Counted from the first letter of the stretch, positions 27,454 through 37,435 are shown. The stretch is DNA of 64,000 nucleotides from Lachnospiraceae bacterium (GCA_910575775.1 CAJTEY010000001.1:62001-126000); one strand, 5' to 3'. Numbers and translations: made by a program. Notes: generated by a model from the sequence alone, not told the origin.

Positions 27454-27484
27454 AACAGCCTCCCAAGTCCCGCTTTTATAACCC

Positions 27485-27513
27485 ATTATATTCTTTATAC
27501 AAAAACACGTCAA
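27485..27513 (-). promoter_or_regulatory. Promoter of the ATPase/nuclease gene
   Basis: TTGACG (27508-27513) and TATAAT (27485-27490) on the minus strand are separated by 17 bases, about 30 bases upstream of the chosen ATG. The rest of the divergent intergenic region (27514-27743) is AT-rich, with no second promoter that I would defend. Confidence 0.75.
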
Positions 27514-27743
27514 TCTGTTAATGGATATTCATTCTCTGTTTATAGAAATTTCACACAAACTAAATCTTCCCATCATTGACAACCATTTCCAAAATATTTA
27601 TCATAAAAGCATAATGTGAAATGCTGTATTCTTCGCAGTCTGTATCCATTATAACATATAAGAAGAAAAATCTCACTCCCACAGGCTGTCTGTTTCCGTC
27701 GAAGGTCTAAGTCAGATGATCTGCGGGAAGAAAGGAACGTATC

Positions 27744-28583
27744 ATGTCGTCACACAATTCCGTGGTAGAAGAGATCAGAGAGCAACAGAAAAAAGCCTTT
27801 GCCACCATGACTCCCAGAGAAAAGCTCGCTTATTTCTGGGATTACTATAAGGTACACACGATCGCGGCCGTCATCGTGGTTGTCTTTGTCATAAGCTTCA
27901 TCAACTCCTATCGTTCCAATAAGCCTTTCGCTTTCTACGCGATTCTTTTGAACGCGGACACTTCCGGGGATCACGCTGTCACCGCAGCCGCATGGGACGA
28001 AGCGTTCATGGAATACGCAGGCATTGACCCGGAGGCTTATCAGGTAAATATTGACACTTCTGTCTCTATATCCGCCGACGGCGGCAGCCAGTACGATGTT
28101 GCCAACCGGCAGAAAATGGCCGCCATGATGCAGGCCGGAGATATCCATGCCATTGTGGCGGACACGGAAACCTTCGAAGGCTATGCACGTCTTGAGTACT
28201 TCTATGATCTGAATACCGTCTTTACCAAAGAGGAACTGGCTCCCTATGCCGATCTGCTCTACTACACAGACGGCGCCGCCTTTGATGAAGATACGGGCGA
28301 CACACTGGAAGATATGGAGACCGCGCAGGAAGCCGTCTACAACAGCGTCATCGACCACAGCGACCCCTCCACTATGGAAAAGCCCGTGACCGTCGGCATC
28401 CGCATCCCGCAGACAGGAAATAAGCTGGGCGATTCCGGCTGCTACGATTACATTGCGGATCGCGGCTACACCTTTCAGGGATATCCTTCGGAAATCGTGA
28501 TCGGGATTCCGCTTTCGGTGGAGAGTCCGAAGATAACACTGCAATTTCTAAACTATTTATTCGAGGATAACACCGAAACATAA
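27744..28583 (+). CDS. Membrane-anchored extracytoplasmic protein of unknown function
   Basis: A 279-residue protein. A charged cytoplasmic N-terminus (1-37) precedes one transmembrane helix (about 38-55, HTIAAVIVVVFVISFIN). The remaining ~220 residues are acidic and would lie outside the membrane, with GDIHAIVADTETFEGYARL and a soluble alpha/beta look. No catalytic motif is recognised. The ribosome-binding site is GAAAGGAA. It is transcribed away from the ATPase gene and stands alone, closed by a hairpin at 28630-28662. Confidence 0.75.
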   Translation: MSSHNSVVEEIREQQKKAFATMTPREKLAYFWDYYKVHTIAAVIVVVFVISFINSYRSNKPFAFYAILLNADTSGDHAVTAAAWDEAFMEYAGIDPEAYQVNIDTSVSISADGGSQYDVANRQKMAAMMQAGDIHAIVADTETFEGYARLEYFYDLNTVFTKEELAPYADLLYYTDGAAFDEDTGDTLEDMETAQEAVYNSVIDHSDPSTMEKPVTVGIRIPQTGNKLGDSGCYDYIADRGYTFQGYPSEIVIGIPLSVESPKITLQFLNYLFEDNTET

Positions 28584-28629
28584 ATCAGTGCCTTTTTATC
28601 AGATTTAAAATATTCCATCATAAACAATT

Positions 28630-28662
28630 TGCGCCAGAAGCTGATCGATCTGCTCTGGCGCA
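28630..28662. terminator. Stem-loop terminator between convergent genes
   Basis: TGCGCCAGA (28630-28638) pairs perfectly with TCTGGCGCA (28654-28662) around a 15-base loop. The following plus-strand sequence is moderately T-rich. It lies between the convergent plus-strand membrane-protein gene and gatB. Confidence 0.5.
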
Positions 28663-28734
28663 TCTGTTTCTCTGGCATATTCACGCTTTGCAATGCCTAT
28701 TCCTTTGTCACGCTCCCAAAACATGACACATTTG

Positions 28735-30174
28735 TCATTTTTGTAAAAGTTCCCGCAGTTTCTGGTTCACCGCCCCCGGATCTGCTTTCCCCTTCATTGT
28801 CTTCATGGTCTGCCCCACGAGGAAACCGATGGCTTTCTCTTTGCCGTTCCGATAATCCTCCACGGACTGGGGGTTTGCGGCAATCACTTCCTCTATGGTC
28901 TTCTTAAGGGCCCCTTCGTCATTGACGGTCTTTAACCCCTTTTCCTCCACATACTGCCCGGGATCCACATTTTCCTCAAACATCACCTCAAACACTTCCT
29001 TCGCCACCGAGCTGTTGATCTGCTTCGTCTCGGTAAGGGCAATCAGCTTCGCCAGATTCTCCGGCGAAAAGCGCAGATCCGATGCGTCCACTTCCCGCTC
29101 TTTCATCAGACGCATGGTTTCCCCCATAATCCAGTTAGACACCTTCTTGGGCTGCGCCCCCAGCGCCACCGCCGCCTCAAACAGATCCGCAAGGGGCTTC
29201 TCCCCTGTGATGATCTCGATATCATAGTCGGGAATATCAAATTCTTCCCGGTAACGCGCCATTTTTTCCGTGCGAAACTCCGGCTGTCCGGCGCGGATTT
29301 CCTCCAGCATCTTTTCGCTTACGCTGATCGGGGTCAGATCCGGATCCGGAAAGTAACGGTAATCCTGGGCATCCTCCTTGCTCCGCATGGCGTAAGACTC
29401 ACCCTTAGCGTCGTCCCATCTTCTGGTTTCCTGCACCACGCTCTCCCCCGCCTCGATCAGATCGATCTGCCTGGCCGTTTCTCCCTCGATCGCTCTTGTG
29501 ATGGCCTTGAAGCTGTTCAGGTTCTTCATCTCTGTCCGGGTGCCAAATTTCTCTGCCCCCGCTTCCCTGACGGAAAGGTTCACGTCCGCACGCATGGAGC
29601 CCTCCTGCAGTTTGCAGTCCGAAGCGCCCAGATACTGGATCAGCAGCCGCAGTTTTTCCAGATAAGCGATCACCTCCCCGGCGTTTCGCATGTCAGGCTC
29701 TGACACAATTTCGATGAGCGGCACGCCGGAACGGTTATAATCCACCAGGCTGCAGTCCTCCCACTCGTCATGGATCAGCTTGCCCGCATCCTCCTCCATG
29801 TGGATTTCGTGGATGCCGACAATCTTTCTGCCGCCCTGTTCTGTCTCTATCTCCACGCCGCCGTTTCGGCAGATCGGGAGATAGAGCTGGGAAATCTGAT
29901 AATTCTGCGGATTATCCGGGTAAAAGTAATTTTTTCTGTCAAATTTCGCATAGCGCGTGATATCGCAGTTTGTCGCCAGCCCCACGGCAATGGCATACTC
30001 CAAAACTTTTCTGTTAAGCACCGGCAGGGAACCCGGCATTCCTGTGCAGACCGGGCAGGTCTGGGTGTTTGGCGCAGCCCCAAAGGCGGTGGAACAGCCG
30101 CAGAAAATCTTTGTTTTTGTGGCCAGCTCCACATGGACTTCCAGACCGATTACGGTTTCGTATTGTTTTCTCAT
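28735..30174 (-). CDS. gatB: Asp-tRNA(Asn)/Glu-tRNA(Gln) amidotransferase subunit B
   Basis: A 479-residue tRNA-binding and kinase subunit of GatCAB, which converts misacylated Asp-tRNA(Asn) or Glu-tRNA(Gln) to Asn-tRNA or Gln-tRNA. YETVIGLEVHVELATKTKIF is the classic start. CGCST and CPVC form the zinc site, and the YqeY-like tail ends the protein. The ATG at 30174 has GGAGG 11 bases upstream; the longer reading begins at a TTG inside that site. It is the last gene of aspS-gatC-gatA-gatB. Confidence 0.97.
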   Translation of the reverse strand: MRKQYETVIGLEVHVELATKTKIFCGCSTAFGAAPNTQTCPVCTGMPGSLPVLNRKVLEYAIAVGLATNCDITRYAKFDRKNYFYPDNPQNYQISQLYLPICRNGGVEIETEQGGRKIVGIHEIHMEEDAGKLIHDEWEDCSLVDYNRSGVPLIEIVSEPDMRNAGEVIAYLEKLRLLIQYLGASDCKLQEGSMRADVNLSVREAGAEKFGTRTEMKNLNSFKAITRAIEGETARQIDLIEAGESVVQETRRWDDAKGESYAMRSKEDAQDYRYFPDPDLTPISVSEKMLEEIRAGQPEFRTEKMARYREEFDIPDYDIEIITGEKPLADLFEAAVALGAQPKKVSNWIMGETMRLMKEREVDASDLRFSPENLAKLIALTETKQINSSVAKEVFEVMFEENVDPGQYVEEKGLKTVNDEGALKKTIEEVIAANPQSVEDYRNGKEKAIGFLVGQTMKTMKGKADPGAVNQKLRELLQK

Positions 30175-30198
30175 ATTTATATTTACCTCCAATTGCCC

Positions 30199-30226
30199 GG
30201 AGAATGACGCATTTCAGTCATTCTCC
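30199..30226. other. Perfect hairpin between gatA and gatB
   Basis: GGAGAATGAC (30199-30208) pairs with GTCATTCTCC (30217-30226) over an 8-base loop, a 10-bp perfect stem. On the mRNA it sits just upstream of the gatB ribosome-binding site (30184-30190). It has no U-run, so it is not an ordinary terminator. RNA stability, processing or gatB translation are possible roles. Confidence 0.5.
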
Positions 30227-30275
30227 CACACGAAACTTAGAAGTTCTTGGCATCGCGTCCAATGGCGCGATGTCT

Positions 30276-31727
30276 TTAGAACTTCTTTTCGCGTTGCTCT
30301 CGTTGCTCGTAAGTGTACGCCGCCCGAAACAGCTTCTTCTCCTGAAAACAATCCCCAATGAGCTGCAGGCCGATGGGCAGCCCCCTGCTGTCCTCACCGC
30401 AGGGAACACTGATGCCCGGCAGTCCCGCCAGATTCACGGCAATGGTATAAATATCCCCCAGATACATCTGAATCGGATCTGCCAGGCTCTCTCCCAACTT
30501 CGGCGCGGTGGTGGGCGCCACCGGCCCAAGAATCAGATCGTATTTTTCAAAGGCAGTGTCGAAGGCCTTCTTAATCAGCGCTTTCACCTTCAGCGCCTTC
30601 AGATAGTAGGCATCGTAATAGCCGGAACTCAACACGAAAGACCCAAGCATGATGCGGCGTTTTACCTCCTCCCCAAAGCCCTCCGAGCGGGATTTCTTGT
30701 ACATGTTATGAAGTCCCTCAAAGGTTTCGGCGCGGTAGCCGTACTTAATGCCGTCAAACCGCTCCAGGTTGGAACTGGCCTCCGCCGCCGCGATGGTATA
30801 GTATGCGGGAATCGCGTATTCCACCAGGCTTAAGTCAAACCGCTCTACCACCGCGCCTCTTTTCTCCAGAACTTCCGCCGCCTGCAAAACAGCCGCCCGC
30901 ACCTCGCCGTCAAGTCCCTCTCCCAGATAGTCATCGGGAATGCCGATGCGCAGTCCTTCCACATGATCCGTGAGGGACGCCGTAAAATTCGTGTCCTCTC
31001 TGGAAACAGAAGTGGAATCTTTCGGGTCATGGGAGGCCAGCGCCTCCAGCACCGCCGCGCAGTCCGCCACATCTTTCGTCAGCGGGCCGATCTGGTCCAG
31101 GGAGGAGCCGTAAGCTATCAGCCCGTAACGGGAAACCGTGCCGTAAGTCGGTTTCATGCCAACCACCCCGCAGTAGGCAGCCGGCTGTCTGATGGAACCG
31201 CCTGTGTCGGAGCCGATGGCGTAAACACACTCGCCTGCTGCCACTGCCGCCGCAGAACCGCCCGAGGAGCCGCCCGGCACATGTTCTGTATTTCTCGGGT
31301 TTCTTGTGGGACCATAGGCGGAGGTCTCCGTGGTGGATCCCATCGCGAACTCGTCCATATTGGTTTTGCCCAGAATCACCGCTCCCGCCCGCTGCAGATT
31401 TCTCACGGCCTCCGCTGAGTAAGCGGGCACAAAATGATGCAGCATCTTAGAAGAACAGGTGGTGCGCAGTCCATCCGTACAGATATTGTCCTTCACCGCC
31501 ACAGGCACACCCGCCAGCGGTCCTGTCAGTTCTCCTGCCTCAATTTTTGCCTGTACCGCCTTTGCCTGCGCCAGCGCGCCGTCCCTATCCACAGTAACAT
31601 AACAATTATATTTTTTATCTTCTTTCTCAATCCGTGCAAGTACAGCCTCCGCAGCTTCCACGGCTGTGGTTCTTCCTTCCATGATCGCCGCCGACAATTG
31701 CACCGCCGTCATATCTACTATATTCAT
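30276..31727 (-). CDS. gatA: Asp-tRNA(Asn)/Glu-tRNA(Gln) amidotransferase subunit A
   Basis: A 483-residue amidase subunit that releases ammonia from glutamine for GatB. The Ser-cis-Ser-Lys site is present: Lys in VPVAVKDNICTDG, and the serines in PGGSSGGSAAAVAAG and GSDTGGSIRQPA. Length is normal. It lies about 50 bases after gatC and about 100 before gatB in the T-box-controlled operon. Confidence 0.97.
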   Translation of the reverse strand: MNIVDMTAVQLSAAIMEGRTTAVEAAEAVLARIEKEDKKYNCYVTVDRDGALAQAKAVQAKIEAGELTGPLAGVPVAVKDNICTDGLRTTCSSKMLHHFVPAYSAEAVRNLQRAGAVILGKTNMDEFAMGSTTETSAYGPTRNPRNTEHVPGGSSGGSAAAVAAGECVYAIGSDTGGSIRQPAAYCGVVGMKPTYGTVSRYGLIAYGSSLDQIGPLTKDVADCAAVLEALASHDPKDSTSVSREDTNFTASLTDHVEGLRIGIPDDYLGEGLDGEVRAAVLQAAEVLEKRGAVVERFDLSLVEYAIPAYYTIAAAEASSNLERFDGIKYGYRAETFEGLHNMYKKSRSEGFGEEVKRRIMLGSFVLSSGYYDAYYLKALKVKALIKKAFDTAFEKYDLILGPVAPTTAPKLGESLADPIQMYLGDIYTIAVNLAGLPGISVPCGEDSRGLPIGLQLIGDCFQEKKLFRAAYTYEQREQREKKF

Positions 31728-31775
31728 ATCGCTCTTCCTCGTCTTTCCCGTTCGTACGGTATGTTTCCCTCACCG

Positions 31776-32069
31776 TCACCCGAACGTCCGCGGCACCACA
31801 AACATCCCCTCTTTCTCCTGAGGCGCATTGGATAAGATCCGTTCTCTTTCATCCCCGTTGGTTACCACATCCTCCCGGAATACATTTTCCACCGGGAATA
31901 CATGGGACAACGGCTCTACGTCCGTGGTGTCAAGCTCCCCCAGTTTGTCGATGTAGTCAAGCATTCTCCCCATATCCGACTTGGCCTGCTCCCGCTCCGC
32001 GTCAGACAGCTCCAGTTTGGCCAGAATGCCTACATATTCTATTGTCTCATCATTTATAATGTTGGCCAT
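31776..32069 (-). CDS. gatC: Asp-tRNA(Asn)/Glu-tRNA(Gln) amidotransferase subunit C
   Basis: A 97-residue GatC. It wraps between GatA and GatB and stabilises the complex. Residues DETIEYVGILAKLELSDAE and the C-terminal DVVTNGDERERILSNAP are typical. The ATG at 32069 has AAAGGAG seven bases upstream; an open frame back to 32147 has no such site. It is the second gene of the operon, after aspS. Confidence 0.93.
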   Translation of the reverse strand: MANIINDETIEYVGILAKLELSDAEREQAKSDMGRMLDYIDKLGELDTTDVEPLSHVFPVENVFREDVVTNGDERERILSNAPQEKEGMFVVPRTFG

Positions 32070-32168
32070 GTTTCTCCTTTCCTCTCCGCATTTTCCAAGT
32101 ACGCTTTTCCGAAGTGATCGCGCGGCGACGCCAAAATCAGCCTTCATCCGCTTTCTATCTCAGATAAC

Positions 32169-33920
32169 CTATGCCCTGACCTTGATATGCACCTCTCTAA
32201 GCTGCTGCTCCGTCACATCTCCCGGCGCGCCGCACATCAGATCCTGCGCAGAACCGCTCATGGGAAAAGCGATCACCTCCCTGATGTTCTCCTCGCCTCT
32301 GAGCAGCATAACCATACGGTCAATGCCCGGCGCCATACCCGCATGGGGCGGCGCCCCGAACTGGAACGCCTGATACAGCGCCCCAAACTTTGTCCTCAAA
32401 GTTTCCCCGTCATAGCCCGCAATGGCAAAGGCTTTCTCCATAATTTCCATGTCATGGTTGCGCACCGCGCCGGAAGAAAGTTCCACGCCGTTGCAGACAA
32501 TATCGTACTGATACGCCAGCACTTTCAGCGGATCCATCTTGTTGAGCGCTTCCAGACCGCCCTGGGGCATGGAAAAAGGATTATGGGTAAAACCGATCTG
32601 CTTTGTCTCCGGATCCCGCTCAAACATGGGAAAATCATTGACATAGCAAAACCGAAACGCGTTTTTTTCCAGCAGATCCAGCTTCTGCCCAAGCTCAGTG
32701 CGGATCTGACCCGCATAGAAGGCCGCCCGCTCCTCCCTGTCCGCGATAAAGAAGATGGTATCGCCTGCGGTAAGTCCCGCCAATTCACGCAGTTCTCCTT
32801 TTTTCTCCTCCGGGATAAACTTGTCGATCGGCCCTTTGTAACTCAAATCCTCCGCCACCTCCAGATAGCCGAGACCGCCCATGCCCATATCCGTGGCAAA
32901 CTTGAGCAGCTTTTCGTGGAATCCTTTCGACATCTCCGCGTGCACTTTAACGGCGCGGACGGTTCTGCCCTGGAACGGTTTGAAGGTACATGCCTGGAAA
33001 AAGTCTGTCAGGTCAATGATGCGAAGCGGGTTTCTCAAATCCGGCTTATCCGTGCCGAACTCTAACATCGCCTGTTTATAACTGATAATCGGATACGGCG
33101 CCTTTGTCACCGCCGCCCCATGTGGCGCAAATTTCTCAAATACAGCGGACAGCACCTCCTCACCCACCGCAAACACATCCTCCTGGGTGGCAAAGCTCAT
33201 CTCAAAATCCAACTGGTAAAATTCGCCGGGCGAGCGGTCCGCCCTGGCATCCTCATCCCGGAAACATGGCGCGATCTGGAAATACCTGTCAAATCCCGAC
33301 ACCATCAGAAGCTGCTTGAACTGCTGAGGCGCCTGCGGCAGGGCGTAAAACTTACCTTTATATTTTCTTGAAGGCACGATATAGTCTCTCGCGCCCTCCG
33401 GTGAAGAGGCGCACAGAATCGGCGTCTGAATCTCCAGAAAGCCAAGCTCCGTCATCTTTTCCCGCAGATATGCGATCACCTGGGAACGGAAGATAATATT
33501 GTCCTTCACTTTCTGGTTGCGCAGATCCAGATAACGGTATTTCAGACGCACCTCCTCCCTGGTTTCCCTCGAAGTCATAATCTCAAAGGGAAGCTGCTTA
33601 TATACTCTGCCAAGCACATCCACCTTATGGGCCTCCAGCTCGATCGTTCCCGTCGGAATCCGGGGGTTGTACGTCTCCTCATCCCGCTTCTCAATCAGCC
33701 CCTCGATGGAAACGCTCATCTCCTTGGACAGTCCCTCCAAAAGAGAGGTGTCACGCATCACCACCTGCAGCACGCCGTACATGTCCCGCAGATCCAGGAA
33801 GGACACGCCGCCGTGATCCCTGATGTTCTCAATCCAGCCCGCCACACGCAGTTCCCTGCCGATGTCGCCCTCACTGATTTCGCGTAAAGTTACATCCCTG
33901 TAAATATTCCTGTTCGTCAT
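32169..33920 (-). CDS. aspS: Aspartyl-tRNA synthetase (bacterial type)
   Basis: A 583-residue class II synthetase. The OB-fold anticodon domain starts at RELRVAGWIENIRDHGGVSFLDLRD. Motif 2 is QIAPCFRDEDARADRSPGEFYQLDFEMSF, the bacterial GAD insertion lies between about 300 and 420, and motif 3 is GMAPGIDRMVMLL. With GatCAB encoded downstream, it may be non-discriminating and also charge tRNA(Asn), for amidation. The ATG at 33920 has GGAGG five bases upstream. A T-box leader precedes it. Confidence 0.97.
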   Translation of the reverse strand: MTNRNIYRDVTLREISEGDIGRELRVAGWIENIRDHGGVSFLDLRDMYGVLQVVMRDTSLLEGLSKEMSVSIEGLIEKRDEETYNPRIPTGTIELEAHKVDVLGRVYKQLPFEIMTSRETREEVRLKYRYLDLRNQKVKDNIIFRSQVIAYLREKMTELGFLEIQTPILCASSPEGARDYIVPSRKYKGKFYALPQAPQQFKQLLMVSGFDRYFQIAPCFRDEDARADRSPGEFYQLDFEMSFATQEDVFAVGEEVLSAVFEKFAPHGAAVTKAPYPIISYKQAMLEFGTDKPDLRNPLRIIDLTDFFQACTFKPFQGRTVRAVKVHAEMSKGFHEKLLKFATDMGMGGLGYLEVAEDLSYKGPIDKFIPEEKKGELRELAGLTAGDTIFFIADREERAAFYAGQIRTELGQKLDLLEKNAFRFCYVNDFPMFERDPETKQIGFTHNPFSMPQGGLEALNKMDPLKVLAYQYDIVCNGVELSSGAVRNHDMEIMEKAFAIAGYDGETLRTKFGALYQAFQFGAPPHAGMAPGIDRMVMLLRGEENIREVIAFPMSGSAQDLMCGAPGDVTEQQLREVHIKVRA

Positions 33921-33950
33921 GGTTACCTCCTTCACATGGTGTCCCGGAAC

Positions 33951-34336
33951 AAAAAACGCCCCGGAACACATTTCTGTATTCCGGGACGGATATGTTTCAT
34001 TATCCGCGGTACCACCCGCCTTGGTAAGCCGGCATCTGCAAACAGAATGCAGTTTCGCCTTACCCTCTCAAACACTTAACGCGTGTAACGTACTGCCCTA
34101 TTCCATTTATGACATCAATGTCATATCCCTCCGCATTCCGGCTTATCCTAATGCCGATGCCCTGCTATGGAGTTCAGGCAATCTGCTCCAGAGTGTTCCC
34201 TTCCCTGTCTTTCACAAACAGCGCTCTCAGTCGGTGACGCCGTATTCCTGTCGCTTCCCTCAGGGAGAGTCTCCTTCTTTGCATTTGTTCTGCAGGCCGC
34301 TTTCCTGCCAACGGAAAGCCTTTCCTACACCTTTGT
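33951..34336 (-). promoter_or_regulatory. T-box riboswitch leader of aspS-gatCAB
   Basis: The minus strand carries the conserved T-box sequence GGGTGGTACCGCGG (34004-34017). It is followed by a terminator stem (CCCGGAA at 33960-33966 with TTCCGGG at 33979-33985 in plus-strand terms) and a run of six U (33951-33956). The upstream ~300 bases hold the Stem I/II/III region. Uncharged tRNA should pair with the specifier and T-box and favour the antiterminator. I could not fix the specifier codon; Asp (GAC) or Asn (AAC) are expected. Confidence 0.9.
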
Positions 34337-34341
34337 ATACA

Positions 34342-34370
34342 TGTATAACATAATTCTTTCCAATGTGCAA
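34342..34370 (-). promoter_or_regulatory. Promoter of the T-box-aspS-gatCAB transcript
   Basis: TTGCAC (34365-34370) and TATACA (34342-34347) on the minus strand with a 17-base spacer, directly upstream of the T-box leader. The remaining sequence up to the phosphatase gene (34371-34485) shows nothing further that I can identify. Confidence 0.75.
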
Positions 34371-34485
34371 GCTCTTTATGCTAAAAGTACTCGTGTACGG
34401 TAAAAAATACAACGTTTATCCAAAAAAGAACGGCATAAGAGCCAAAAAATGCACCATCAGCCGGGGAATAGAATCGGTTTGAAAC

Positions 34486-35124
34486 TCACAGGTATATTTT
34501 CGCCAATCGGCCGATTCCCTCCGCGTCCAGCTCCAAAAATCCGCCCGCTTCTTCCTCATAAGCGGCAAAAGAAATCCTGCCATCCACCCTGCGGATCCGA
34601 TAAATGCTGCCCTGGGTGATACATGCCGCCCTCCCTGTATAGGGAATTGTCTCCTCTGAGACCGCTTCTAAAAGAGCAAACAGAACTGCCCCGTGCGCTG
34701 TCAGAAGAATCCGCTCCGCATCAGAAAAAACGCTTGCTATTTTTTGGAACGCCTGTCCGCTGCGCCTTACCAGCGCCTCTTTGGACTCCATGCCGGGACA
34801 GTCACTGTCGGGATACTGCGCCTTCATCTCCTCCAACAACATGCCTTCCCCCTCGCCAAAACCGCGCTCAATGAGAAGGTCTTCCACGACAATCTTCTCC
34901 TGCGGATATTCCAGTATGCGTGCCGCAATCTCTGCGGTTTCCCTCGCCCGCTTCAAGGGACTGGAAACGACAGCGTCCATCCTCATGTCAAGCGCACGCA
35001 GCCTGCGCACGGTATCTTCCACCTGCGCTCTTCCTCTTTCATTCAACGGAATGTCCGTATGTCCCTGCAGGAGTTGTTTCTTATTCCAGTCCGTCTCCCC
35101 GTGCCGCAGTAAATAGATATCCAT
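34486..35124 (-). CDS. Histidine phosphatase family protein
   Basis: A 212-residue member of the phosphoglycerate mutase/histidine phosphatase superfamily. The phosphohistidine motif LLRHGETDWN (5-14) is intact, SSPLKRARETA holds the second arginine, and LLTAHGAVLFAL holds the second histidine. Family members dephosphorylate small metabolites (for example alpha-ribazole phosphate or sugar phosphates); the substrate is not evident. It starts 4 bases after the dapL stop. Confidence 0.88.
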   Translation of the reverse strand: MDIYLLRHGETDWNKKQLLQGHTDIPLNERGRAQVEDTVRRLRALDMRMDAVVSSPLKRARETAEIAARILEYPQEKIVVEDLLIERGFGEGEGMLLEEMKAQYPDSDCPGMESKEALVRRSGQAFQKIASVFSDAERILLTAHGAVLFALLEAVSEETIPYTGRAACITQGSIYRIRRVDGRISFAAYEEEAGGFLELDAEGIGRLAKIYL

Positions 35125-35127
35125 GTC

Positions 35128-36348
35128 TTACGCCCCCAGCTTCTTAATTCGGTCCACCGCCTCCACGGTGTTTTCATAGCTTCCAAACGCCGTCAGCCGG
35201 AAATACGTCTCGCCGCTCGGCCCAAATCCCGATCCGGGCGTGCCGACCACATTTGCCGTCTCCAGAAGATAGTCAAAGAACTCCCAGCTCGTCATGCCGT
35301 TCGGCGCTTTCAGCCAGATATACGGCGCGTTGACGCCGCCAGATACCGTATATCCTGCGCTTTTGAGGCCTTCCAGAATATAAGCCGCATTCTTCATATA
35401 ATAGGCAACCAGTTCCCGCGTCTCTTTCTTTCCTGCCTCGCTGTAAACCGCCTCGCCCGCCCGCTGGATCATGTAAGGTGCACCGTTGTACTTTGTACCG
35501 TGTCTCCTTGCCCAGAGCCCGTGAAGCGATACCTCCCCCGCCTTAAGCTCCCTGGGTACCACGGTAAAACCCAGACGCACGCCGGTAAAACCCGCGTTTT
35601 TGGAGAAGGAGCGAAGCTCTATGGCACATGTTCTCGCCCCAGCGCACTCGTAGATGCTGTGGGGTACGTCCGCCTCGGAAATATATGCCTCGTAAGCCGC
35701 GTCATAGATGATGACGGAACCGTTTTTGTTGGCATAGTCCACCCACTCCTGCAGCTGTGCTTTCGTGACGGTGGATCCCGTGGGGTTGTTCGGAAAACAC
35801 AGGTAAATCAGATCCGGCACTGTCTTTGGCAGCTCCGGCGCAAAGCCGTTTTCCTCTGTGCAGGGCATGTAGATCACATCGCTCCAGTTGCCCGTATTCT
35901 CATCATAAACGCCTGTCCTGCCAGCCATCACATTGGTGTCCACATACACGGGATAGACGGGATCGCAGACTGCAATCTTATTGTCCGTGGCAAAAATCTC
36001 CTGAATATTGCCGGAATCGCACTTTGCCCCGTCAGACACAAAAACTTCGTCCGCCTCAATCCGGCAGCCCCTGGCCTTATAGTCATTTTCAGCAATGGCA
36101 TTTCTTAAAAATTCGTAGCCTAAGTCCGGCGCGTAACCGCGGAAGGTTTTCTCATCAGCCATCTCGTCCACCGCCCTGTGCAGCGCGCCTATCACCGCAG
36201 GAGTAAGCGGCCTTGTCACATCGCCGATCCCGAGCCGGATTATCTTTTTGTCCGGGTTAGCCGCCGCGTAAGCGTTCACCTTTTTCCCAATAGTCGAAAA
36301 CAAGTAACTTCCCGGTAGTTTTAAATAATTGTCATTTACTTTTACCAT
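35128..36348 (-). CDS. dapL: LL-diaminopimelate aminotransferase
   Basis: A 406-residue PLP aminotransferase that makes LL-diaminopimelate from tetrahydrodipicolinate and glutamate in one step, for lysine and peptidoglycan synthesis. The N-terminus [20 protein letters not shown] and [12 protein letters not shown] are diagnostic of Dap[16 protein letters not shown] carries the PLP lysine. The ATG at 36348 avoids overlap with dapF; the open frame to 36420 would overlap it. dapF lies just upstream, so the two final DAP steps are co-transcribed. Confidence 0.95.
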   Translation of the reverse strand: MVKVNDNYLKLPGSYLFSTIGKKVNAYAAANPDKKIIRLGIGDVTRPLTPAVIGALHRAVDEMADEKTFRGYAPDLGYEFLRNAIAENDYKARGCRIEADEVFVSDGAKCDSGNIQEIFATDNKIAVCDPVYPVYVDTNVMAGRTGVYDENTGNWSDVIYMPCTEENGFAPELPKTVPDLIYLCFPNNPTGSTVTKAQLQEWVDYANKNGSVIIYDAAYEAYISEADVPHSIYECAGARTCAIELRSFSKNAGFTGVRLGFTVVPRELKAGEVSLHGLWARRHGTKYNGAPYMIQRAGEAVYSEAGKKETRELVAYYMKNAAYILEGLKSAGYTVSGGVNAPYIWLKAPNGMTSWEFFDYLLETANVVGTPGSGFGPSGETYFRLTAFGSYENTVEAVDRIKKLGA

Positions 36349-36394
36349 ATTTTTCAGATCCTTCCTTGCTTCATCAAGTACACTTTTTCTCAAG

Positions 36395-37237
36395 TCATCC
36401 TTCCTGTATTTCACCCTCAAAAACCGTAACCGCAGGCCCTGTCATATAGATCAGATTCGCCGCCCTGTCCCAGGTGACAGTGAGATCGCCGCCTAAAAGC
36501 TTTACCGTGACGGTCTCTTCCGTCAGACCGTTCAAGACACAGGCTGCCACCACCGCACATGCGCCTGTGCCGCAGGCAAGTGTTTCCCCTGTGCCCCGCT
36601 CCCAGACCCGCATGCGCACGGTCGTTGTGTCGATCACTTCCACAAACTCCGTGTTCGTCCGCCTGGGAAACCGCTCGTGGTTTTCAAAATAAGGGCCAAT
36701 CTCCTCTATGGCAAGTGTTTCCACCCCATTCATAAAAATCACGGCGTGGGGATTACCCATTGACACACATGTCATTTTATAGTCTTTCCCCTGCACATGA
36801 ATCTGCTCACCGATCACCCGCTCGTTCTCACTGACTACAGGCACCAGCGCCGCCCTCAGCTCCGGCGCGCCCATATTGACCTTTATCTGCTCCACTTTTC
36901 CGTCTTTCACCAAAAGCGTCAGATACTTTATGCTCCCTGCGCTTATGACAGTTATGTCAGTTTTGTCCGTGAGCCCTTTGTCATAAACGAATTTTCCCAC
37001 ACAGCGGATGCCGTTGCCGCACATCTCCGACCTGCTGCCGTCCGCATTGTACATCTCCATCTCAAAATCCGCCTCATCGGAAGGGTTGATAAAGATTACC
37101 CCGTCCCCGCCGATACCGAAATGCCTGTCACTCAGACGGCGGACCAGCTCCGGCTTCTCCTCCTGCGGGATCTGCTCACGGCTTCCGTCAATATAGACAT
37201 AATCGTTGCCACAGCCCTGCATTTTCGTGAATTTCAT
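36395..37237 (-). CDS. dapF: Diaminopimelate epimerase
   Basis: A 280-residue epimerase that converts LL- to meso-diaminopimelate. The two catalytic cysteines lie in MCGNGIRC and ACGTGACA. The start [17 protein letters not shown] is standard, and the ATG at 37237 has GGAG six bases upstream; the open frame back to 37303 is not needed. It is followed by dapL. Confidence 0.95.
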   Translation of the reverse strand: MKFTKMQGCGNDYVYIDGSREQIPQEEKPELVRRLSDRHFGIGGDGVIFINPSDEADFEMEMYNADGSRSEMCGNGIRCVGKFVYDKGLTDKTDITVISAGSIKYLTLLVKDGKVEQIKVNMGAPELRAALVPVVSENERVIGEQIHVQGKDYKMTCVSMGNPHAVIFMNGVETLAIEEIGPYFENHERFPRRTNTEFVEVIDTTTVRMRVWERGTGETLACGTGACAVVAACVLNGLTEETVTVKLLGGDLTVTWDRAANLIYMTGPAVTVFEGEIQEG

Positions 37238-37435
37238 GTCCATCTCCATTCCGGAGCATCCATGCGACGCTGTCACACAAATCTCAACTGCCGTTTCGCA
37301 CAAACAGATCCACGCGCCATCACGGCATATCTGTGATGCTCCTGCACCATTTTCCAGTTTCTTTCAAGTATACATCCATCCCTGCCAAAATGCTACCATA
37401 TCATACACTGCACGCATGCTCCCGCCGTGCGGCTG

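Noticed and set aside
27750-28544. 264-residue minus-strand frame opposite the membrane-anchored protein
   Set aside because: No ribosome-binding site and no protein-like domain. The plus-strand protein has a clear transmembrane helix and site.
30069-30833. 254-residue plus-strand frame over gatB/gatA
   Set aside because: It lies antisense to two highly conserved genes and has no sign of its own.
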